Part shown: in pieces, positions 1 to 5,385 of the stretch | How the letters are laid out: each line of letters opens with the position of its first letter | Numbering within the stretch: the first letter of the stretch is position 1 | From: Deltaproteobacteria bacterium | Lineage (GTDB): Bacteria; Desulfobacterota; GWC2-55-46 | Assembly: GCA_016234955.1 (NCBI GenBank) | Contig: JACRNN010000104.1 | Coordinates: forward strand, 1-5,385 | Length of the DNA: 5,385 nucleotides | Reading direction: 5' to 3' | Position numbers and translations under genes: made by a program | The notes under the pieces: generated by a model | What the model was told of the DNA's origin: nothing | Seen by the model: only the letters and a program-made list of their open reading frames with translations | Database searches by the model: none

Positions 1-452
1 ATGCTGAAGTCCACCGGCACCGATACCGGCACGCGCTCCCTGGGGGCGCCCTGCTGTATCTTGTCCGGGAATAGGGCCCTGTTGACCCTGAATATTATCT
101 GCTCCGGGGTGAACCCCTTGGTCATCAGCCCGGCGGCGCCGAGGCCTTTGAGGTTTTCCGTCACCTGGCTCAATTCATAGACGCCCGTTATCGCGAGCAC
201 CGGGAACTTGCCCTCGTATCCGTTCTCCTTCATCCACTTCAATACCCCGAAGCCGTCTATATCCGGCATCTGGAGGTCGAGTATCAGGAGGTCTATGCCG
301 TTTGAGTCTATCTTTATCTCGTTAATCACCTCCCTGCCGTCCTTTGCGAACCTGACCAGGTGCCCGGCCTCTATCAGTATGTCGCTCAACTTGGTCCTGA
401 AAAACACGCTGTCGTCGGCTATCAGGATATTCTTGGAATCTTCGGTTATCAT
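1..452 (-). CDS. Response regulator: CheY-like receiver with probable C-terminal PilZ domain (3' end outside window)
   Basis: Translating the minus strand from the ATG at 452-450 gives 150 residues before the window edge. The first ~128 form a CheY-like receiver: acidic pair D13-D14 after ILIADDS, phospho-acceptor D59 in LILDLQMPD, conserved T89 in AITGV, and K112. The usual Lys-Pro is Lys-Gly here (TKGF). After a short linker the chain reads RERVPVSVPVDFS (138-150), which resembles the first strand of a PilZ domain, a family that often binds cyclic di-GMP. The canonical RxxxR pair is not clearly present: R138 and R140 are two apart, and position 136 is Ala. The likely role is a cytoplasmic two-component output linking phosphorylation to a PilZ effector, with no DNA-binding domain seen so far. 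The start is supported by GAGGA five bases upstream and by correct receiver N-terminal length. The gene has its own promoter and long leader and is separated from topA by 350 bases. Receiver call is firm; PilZ call is moderate because only about 13 residues are visible. Confidence 0.9.
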   Translation of the reverse strand, partial: MITEDSKNILIADDSVFFRTKLSDILIEAGHLVRFAKDGREVINEIKIDSNGIDLLILDLQMPDIDGFGVLKWMKENGYEGKFPVLAITGVYELSQVTENLKGLGAAGLMTKGFTPEQIIFRVNRALFPDKIQQGAPRERVPVSVPVDFS

Positions 453-457
453 AACGG

Positions 458-462
458 TCCTC
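458..462 (-). promoter_or_regulatory. Ribosome binding site of the response regulator
   Basis: The minus strand reads GAGGA followed by five bases (CCGTT) and then ATG at 452. This is good Shine-Dalgarno complementarity at a workable spacing and fixes the start, although the frame stays open further upstream. Confidence 0.7.
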
Positions 463-499
463 GTAACGCAATGGCGGCTGTTTGAGTCCTCCCGCGTCA

Positions 500-528
500 C
501 GTCAGAGGGACAGGATGTCCCTTTGACG
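500..528 (-). promoter_or_regulatory. Inverted repeat / hairpin in the response-regulator leader
   Basis: Bases 500-512 pair with 516-528 around a 3-base loop (513-515). Of 13 positions, 12 are Watson-Crick; 505/523 is G-T, which is a wobble in a plus-strand RNA and an A-C mismatch in the minus-strand RNA. The core is AGGGACA/TGTCCCT. It lies 48-76 bases upstream of the ATG at 452 and downstream of the predicted transcription start, so it would be in the 5' leader. No T-run follows on either side, so it is not a standard intrinsic terminator. An operator or a leader hairpin affecting translation or stability are both possible; the sequence does not decide. Confidence 0.55.
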
Positions 529-572
529 ACGGCGGTCTCACGCTGAGATTCAGTATGGGTGCTTGTTTTTTA

Positions 573-638
573 GCGTTCTGAAACCACCGGGCGCCCTAAA
601 GCCAGTGAAGGTACATTGTCGGCGTTCTGAAAGCCAGG
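573..638 (-). repeat. Three imperfect copies of a 14-16 base motif in the response-regulator leader
   Basis: On the plus strand the copies are GCGTTCTGAAACCA (573-586), GCGCCCTAAAGCCAG (591-605) and GCGTTCTGAAAGCCAG (622-637). Copies 1 and 3 share an exact 11-mer, GCGTTCTGAAA, 49 bases apart. Copy 2 matches copy 3 with two substitutions and one missing base. All three point the same way. Start-to-start spacing is 18 and 31 bases, not an obvious multiple of the helical turn. They lie between the predicted promoter (683-711) and the start codon (452). Repeated binding sites for a regulator, or a repeated RNA motif, are the likeliest readings; I do not recognise the motif. Confidence 0.5.
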
Positions 639-682
639 GGTTTACAAGGTGTCCAGGTGTGTGATCGAAGAAGCGTATGGTA

Positions 683-711
683 ATTATACAACTTATTCCC
701 GGAAAAGACAA
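683..711 (-). promoter_or_regulatory. Sigma70-type promoter for the response regulator
   Basis: On the minus strand TTGTCT (711-706; four of six to TTGACA) is followed by a 17-base spacer and a perfect TATAAT (688-683). Initiation would fall near 676, giving a leader of about 220 nt before the ATG at 452. The site lies in the gap after topA, so the response regulator need not depend on topA transcription. Confidence 0.6.
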
Positions 712-716
712 ATGCA

Positions 717-735
717 AAAAGCCCGTATGGCCCTT
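717..735 (-). terminator. Weak candidate terminator after topA
   Basis: Read on the minus strand, AAGGGCC (735-729) can pair with GGCTTTT (723-717) across a 5-base loop, using two G-U pairs, and a run of five T (720-716) overlaps the stem's end. It is 68 bases after the topA stop and just upstream of the next promoter. The stem is poor, so this is tentative. The G-rich block between it and the stop codon may matter more for ending topA transcription. Confidence 0.25.
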
Positions 736-749
736 AACTTACAGCCGCA

Positions 750-797
750 CCCCTCGCCCCGCGAAAGCCCCCCTGCCCCGACCCCCCACTCGCCCCC
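750..797 (-). other. G-quadruplex-forming motif directly downstream of topA
   Basis: The minus (coding) strand has six G-tracts of four or more within 48 bases: 797-793 (5 G), 787-782 (6), 779-776 (4), 773-768 (6), 760-757 (4) and 753-750 (4). Intervening loops are 5, 2, 2, 7 and 3 bases. This satisfies the usual G-quadruplex pattern even when four-layer stacks are required. The first tract begins five bases after the topA stop codon, so the motif would sit in the topA 3' untranslated RNA and on the non-template DNA strand. The complementary plus strand is C-rich. Confidence 0.7.
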
Positions 798-802
798 GGC
801 CT

Positions 803-2941
<2,139 letters not shown>

Positions 2942-2981
2942 GTTTTATAAAGACCCGTTTCTCCCGGTTTCAAGATATATT

Positions 2982-2997
2982 GCCGCCAACAGGCGGC
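2982..2997 (-). promoter_or_regulatory. Small GC hairpin in the topA leader
   Basis: GCCGCC (2982-2987) and GGCGGC (2992-2997) form a perfect 6-bp stem around a 4-base loop. It starts only a few bases downstream of the predicted topA transcription start (~3003) and ends 40 bases before the ATG. No T-run follows on the minus strand (AATATATC), so it is more likely a 5'-end structure of the mRNA than a terminator for dprA. Confidence 0.4.
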
Positions 2998-3009
2998 GAG
3001 TACAGACGG

Positions 3010-3018
3010 ATTATAGCA
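3010..3018 (-). promoter_or_regulatory. Extended -10 promoter of topA
   Basis: The minus strand has TGCTATAAT (3018-3010), a perfect -10 hexamer with the upstream TGn extension. No good -35 hexamer is present at 16-18 bases, which extended -10 promoters tolerate. The region just upstream (about 3026-3051) is rich in A and T, including an ATATATAT run, and could act as an UP-like or easily melted element. Initiation near 3003 would leave a leader of about 60 nt. Confidence 0.6.
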
Positions 3019-3080
3019 CAACTCTGAAATTTTTACGCATACGTATATATATGACAGGCCCGGCCGGTTGCGGCGCAGTC

Positions 3081-4160
3081 TCACACGCGCCTCAAAAAAC
3101 GCTTACCCGGGAGCTGTTTTACCATCCCCTTTATCTCCATGCCGAGCAGGATGGAGGAAATCCTCGCCGCGGGAAAGCCGGTGCGCTCGGTTATCATGTC
3201 TATATGGGCCGGGTCGTCACCGATCGCCTTCAATACCTCCCCCTCTTCGCCCCCCACGCGCGGACGCTCTTTTTCCAGGGGGGCCGCGGAAAATGGTATC
3301 GCAAGGGCCTTGAGCACGTCGGAGGCGCTCTCGACAAGCTGGGCCCCGTCCCTGATGAGCCCGTTCGTCCCCGCGCTCTTTAATGAAGTCGCCTGACCGG
3401 GAACGGCCATCACCTCCCTGTTGTACTCGAGGGCGAGGCGCGCCGTCATAAGCGCCCCGCTCCTTCGCGGGGCCTCGACAACGACCACGCCCAGGGACAG
3501 CCCGCTTATTATCCTGTTCCTCATCAGGAAGTTATGCGGCAACGGCGGGGTTGCGAGGGGGAACTCGGAGATCAAGGCCCCTTTGCCGCGGATCATGTCA
3601 TATAGTTTCCCGTTCTCCTTAGGGTAGGCGACGTCGACCCCTGTGCCGAGGATCGCCACAGTAGCCCCTCCGGAGGCGATGGCGCCGTTGTGCGCGGCGG
3701 TGTCGCACCCGCGGGCCATGCCGCTTACCACGGTTACTCCGGCTGAGGCGAGCCCCTTTGCGATATCTTCAGCCATCCTGAGCCCGTAGTGCGACGGACG
3801 CCTCGTGCCGACCACGGCTACGGCAGGGGCGCCGAAGTCACAGCCCGCACCCTTCATGTAAAGAAGGCACGGCGGGTCGCATATCTGCCTGAGCAACGGC
3901 GGGAACCGGGGGTCCATGAAGGTAACGACCGTCACCTTGCGCTCATCTATAAGCCCAAGCTCCCTCTCGGCCCACTCCCAGGCGCTGAATTCCTTGACAG
4001 CCCCGGCAAAGACTGACGAAAACGCCTCAAGTATACGCCCGGGGGCTGTGAATATCTCCTCCGGGGAGCCGAACCTCTCCATGACGCCATTGAGGTCGAA
4101 CTGCCCGATACCCCTGACCCTGCTCAGGGCAAGCCAGTACTTAAGACTTTTTCCGTCCAC
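3081..4160 (-). CDS. dprA: DNA-processing protein A (DprA/Smf)
   Basis: DprA binds incoming single-stranded DNA in the cytoplasm during natural transformation and loads RecA; it also occurs in species not known to be competent. From the GTG at 4160 the protein is 359 residues, normal for the family. It begins with a helical N-terminal domain (YWLALSRVRGIG, 8-19). The Rossmann-like core follows, with VGTRRPSHYG (117-126), SGMARGCDTAAH (146-157; Cys at 152 where Ile or Val is usual), LGTGVDVAYP (171-180), MRNRIISGLS (213-222), SGALMTARLALEYNREV (234-250), AVPG (252-255) and TNGLIRDGA (265-273). A winged-helix-like C-terminal segment spans about 303-359. I chose GTG because the family starts a few residues before YWLAL, and AGG lies nine bases upstream. 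The frame is open back to an ATG at 4379, but those 73 residues are not DprA-like and run through a palindromic repeat. Co-orientation with topA is a common arrangement in Deltaproteobacteria. Confidence 0.95.
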   Translation of the reverse strand: MDGKSLKYWLALSRVRGIGQFDLNGVMERFGSPEEIFTAPGRILEAFSSVFAGAVKEFSAWEWAERELGLIDERKVTVVTFMDPRFPPLLRQICDPPCLLYMKGAGCDFGAPAVAVVGTRRPSHYGLRMAEDIAKGLASAGVTVVSGMARGCDTAAHNGAIASGGATVAILGTGVDVAYPKENGKLYDMIRGKGALISEFPLATPPLPHNFLMRNRIISGLSLGVVVVEAPRRSGALMTARLALEYNREVMAVPGQATSLKSAGTNGLIRDGAQLVESASDVLKALAIPFSAAPLEKERPRVGGEEGEVLKAIGDDPAHIDMITERTGFPAARISSILLGMEIKGMVKQLPGKRFLRRV

Positions 4161-4198
4161 CAGTCCACACCTGTCCCGCCTATAGGGTAAAATGAATC

Positions 4199-4222
4199 GG
4201 GGATGGCGGGGCCGCCATCCCC
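4199..4222 (-). terminator. Perfect 11-bp dyad between the repeat element and dprA (possible terminator or operator)
   Basis: GGGGATGGCGG (4199-4209) and CCGCCATCCCC (4212-4222) are perfect inverted repeats around a 2-base centre; as RNA, a 10-bp stem with a 4-base loop is more likely. On the minus strand the stem is followed by GATTCATTTTACC, T-rich but not a clean T-run. It lies about 190 bases after the LysM stop and 38 bases before the dprA start. It may end readthrough from the LysM gene, or be a structure or operator in the dprA leader. Confidence 0.4.
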
Positions 4223-4256
4223 TGAACCGGCAAGACGCTATACAGGGTGCCTCTAT

Positions 4257-4274
4257 CAGGTTGTTGAAAAACCC
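4257..4274 (+). repeat. Extra copy of the palindromic element's terminal repeat
   Basis: CAGGTTGTTGAAAAACCC has the same orientation as the left terminal repeat of the neighbouring element (4286). It matches the inverted right terminal repeat (CAGGCTGTTGAAAAAGTCC) at 14 of the first 15 bases. It begins 29 bases outside the left end of the complete element. It looks like the remnant of another copy or an alternative left end. Confidence 0.5.
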
Positions 4275-4285
4275 TCGCGTCAGTT

Positions 4286-4408
4286 CAGGCTGTTCAAAAA
4301 GCTCCGGATACAAGGCGTCGAGGAGCGAGGAATGAGGCGTATTTTGTCCATACGCCGCAGTGACGAGCGACGATGACAACGCGGTAGATGGACTTTTTCA
4401 ACAGCCTG
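4286..4408. repeat. MITE-like palindromic repeat element, about 123 bp
   Basis: The left end (4286-4305, CAGGCTGTTCAAAAAGCTCC) is the inverted complement of the right end (4390-4408, GGACTTTTTCAACAGCCTG), except for one mismatch (4295/4399) and one extra base (4302). At the centre, GGCGTAT (4336-4342) and ATACGCC (4350-4356) pair around a 7-base loop on the same axis, so the whole unit can fold as one long imperfect hairpin. There is no room for a transposase. From memory, very similar ends (GTTGAAAAAGTCC-type) occur in dispersed repeats of Deltaproteobacteria and related genomes; this was not checked by search. The right end is five bases from the LysM gene's stop codon. No clear target-site duplication is visible. 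It may serve as that gene's 3' mRNA structure. Confidence 0.7.
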
Positions 4409-4413
4409 CTATA

Positions 4414-5385
4414 TTACTTCGCCCTTATCGTCGATACGCGGTCCCCGACATTCATCTGCTTGAGGCTCGTTATCACGACGCACGCCGACGTCTCATCCCC
4501 GGCCTCTATCACCATCATCGCGCCGAGCTCGGTGGGCGGCAGCCCCTGTTTGCTCTTCCTGTCGATGGGGTCGGCTTCGTCCTTTATCTTTTCCCTGTAT
4601 GCGCGCAGGAGGTTGCCGGTCTTGAGGCCGTCTTTCGCGCCCTTGTCTATGTAGACGATGTCGCCGGTTGTGAGCTCCTCCCTGTTTTCAAGAGCGGCCA
4701 CCAGGAGCCCGTCCACGGTTATGCCTGCCTCTGACGCCACCACTTCATAAGGCTCTTTGAACTCCTTCAGCAGCGCGCCGGGGCTTATCTCCTTGAACGA
4801 CGTCTCTATCACGCCCTCTATGACTTCCCCCGTGCCGGTTATCCTGATAACGCCCAGGTTATCCACGATATTCCCGATCCTCTTTTTGGTCACCGGGTGG
4901 ACCACCGCGCCGTCCACGACGTATACGGTGTAGAGCTTGCCTGCGCTTGCGTCCCCTCTGTCCTTGAACTTGAGGTATACGCTGTCCCCGGCGCTCAAAT
5001 ACATCTTGTCCACCTTTGAGCCGACTATCACGGCGCTCTCCCGCAGAGCCTTATCGGTGACGAACCCCTTCCTCCGGACCGCGAAGGCAACGTCTTTGCG
5101 CCTCTCCGGAACGCCTTTTCCAGGCTCTTTCACGGCAACCGCTTCGGCGGCCTCTTTCGGCGCAACGGCGGCCTCAGGCTTAGGCTGAGCCTCCGGCTCG
5201 GGTTCAAGCACAACGGCTTCACCGCCCGCCTTCTCTTCCTCGATGCTTACCACCGGGAGTTTTTCAACCTCGGCCTCTTTCCTGCCTATCACCTCTATCC
5301 CGTCCGGGGTGATCCTTACCACGTTGCCGGGGTATATGAGGTCGGGGTTCTTGATGTACGGGTTGAGCTTCCATATGACCGGCCA
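4414..5385 (-). CDS. LysM peptidoglycan-binding domain protein (5' end outside window)
   Basis: The frame is open from the right window edge to a TAA at 4416-4414, giving 323 residues. Visible residues 1-29 (WPVIWKLNPYIKN, then LIYPGNVVRI) are the C-terminal half of a LysM domain, which binds glycan chains of peptidoglycan. Then comes a low-complexity linker rich in Glu, Ala, Pro and Val (about 35-90), followed by a C-terminal region with no motif I can name securely. That region repeats short strands of the type GDxVYL or GDIVYIDKGAKDGLKTGN and ends MNVGDRVSTIRAK, resembling the beta-rich tails of LysM proteins found near dprA in Deltaproteobacteria. A secreted or periplasmic location is inferred; the signal peptide, if any, is outside the window. 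The GTG at 5322 is internal, because LysM homology continues upstream of it. A palindromic repeat begins five bases after the stop codon. Confidence 0.85.
   Translation of the reverse strand, partial: WPVIWKLNPYIKNPDLIYPGNVVRITPDGIEVIGRKEAEVEKLPVVSIEEEKAGGEAVVLEPEPEAQPKPEAAVAPKEAAEAVAVKEPGKGVPERRKDVAFAVRRKGFVTDKALRESAVIVGSKVDKMYLSAGDSVYLKFKDRGDASAGKLYTVYVVDGAVVHPVTKKRIGNIVDNLGVIRITGTGEVIEGVIETSFKEISPGALLKEFKEPYEVVASEAGITVDGLLVAALENREELTTGDIVYIDKGAKDGLKTGNLLRAYREKIKDEADPIDRKSKQGLPPTELGAMMVIEAGDETSACVVITSLKQMNVGDRVSTIRAK

Noticed and set aside
208..546. 112-residue plus-strand open frame over the response regulator
   Set aside because: Antisense to a clear receiver domain and without recognisable features.
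598..618. Six-codon minus-strand leader peptide (MYLHWL) upstream of the response regulator
   Set aside because: No Shine-Dalgarno sequence before its ATG, and such short frames are common by chance.
453..676. Cyclic di-GMP riboswitch in the response-regulator leader
   Set aside because: The conserved blocks of the known classes, as I recall them, are not present; only generic repeats and a hairpin are seen.
3060..3067. CCGGCCGG palindrome after dprA as a terminator
   Set aside because: Eight bases with no loop and no T-run on the minus strand; short GC palindromes are expected in this composition.
4161..4379. 73-residue N-terminal extension of DprA starting at the ATG at 4379
   Set aside because: It translates part of the palindromic repeat and the 11-bp dyad, has no similarity to DprA N-termini, and a GTG at 4160 gives the standard family start.

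Overview
The window comes from a visibly GC-rich bacterial genome. All four genes lie on the minus strand. Reading right to left (transcription order) they are: the C-terminal part of a LysM-domain envelope protein, dprA (DNA-processing protein A), topA (DNA topoisomerase I), and the N-terminal part of a response regulator whose receiver domain runs into what looks like a PilZ domain. From general knowledge, a LysM protein - dprA - topA order and receiver-PilZ proteins are familiar in Deltaproteobacteria (Desulfobacterota, e.g. Geobacter relatives) and neighbouring uncultured lineages. Heavy use of ATA (Ile) and AGG (Arg) codons in a GC-rich background argues against a textbook Geobacter. I would place it as an uncultured Desulfobacterota- or Nitrospirota-like bacterium, with low certainty.

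Layout. 4414-5385: LysM protein, open at the right edge. 4161-4413: a 253-base gap holding a MITE-like palindromic repeat (4286-4408) that almost touches the LysM stop codon, a second copy of its terminal repeat (4257-4274), and a perfect 11-bp dyad (4199-4222) just before dprA. 3081-4160: dprA from a GTG start. The same reading frame stays open into the repeat, so an ATG start at 4379 is an artefact. 2942-3080: gap with an extended -10 promoter for topA and a small GC hairpin in the leader. 803-2941: topA, complete. 453-802: 350-base gap with a six-tract G-quadruplex-type sequence right after the topA stop, a good sigma70-type promoter (683-711), and a leader of about 220 nt for the response regulator. 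That leader carries an imperfect threefold repeat and a 13-bp hairpin. 1-452: response regulator, open at the left edge.

The genes are a mixture of chromosomal housekeeping (TopA relaxes negative supercoils; DprA loads RecA onto incoming single-stranded DNA), envelope biology (LysM protein) and signalling (receiver-PilZ). The promoters suggest at least three transcription units rather than one operon. The protein-coding content is ordinary. The points worth a second look are the intergenic structures: the repeat element, the G-tract cluster downstream of a topoisomerase gene, and the structured leader of the response regulator.
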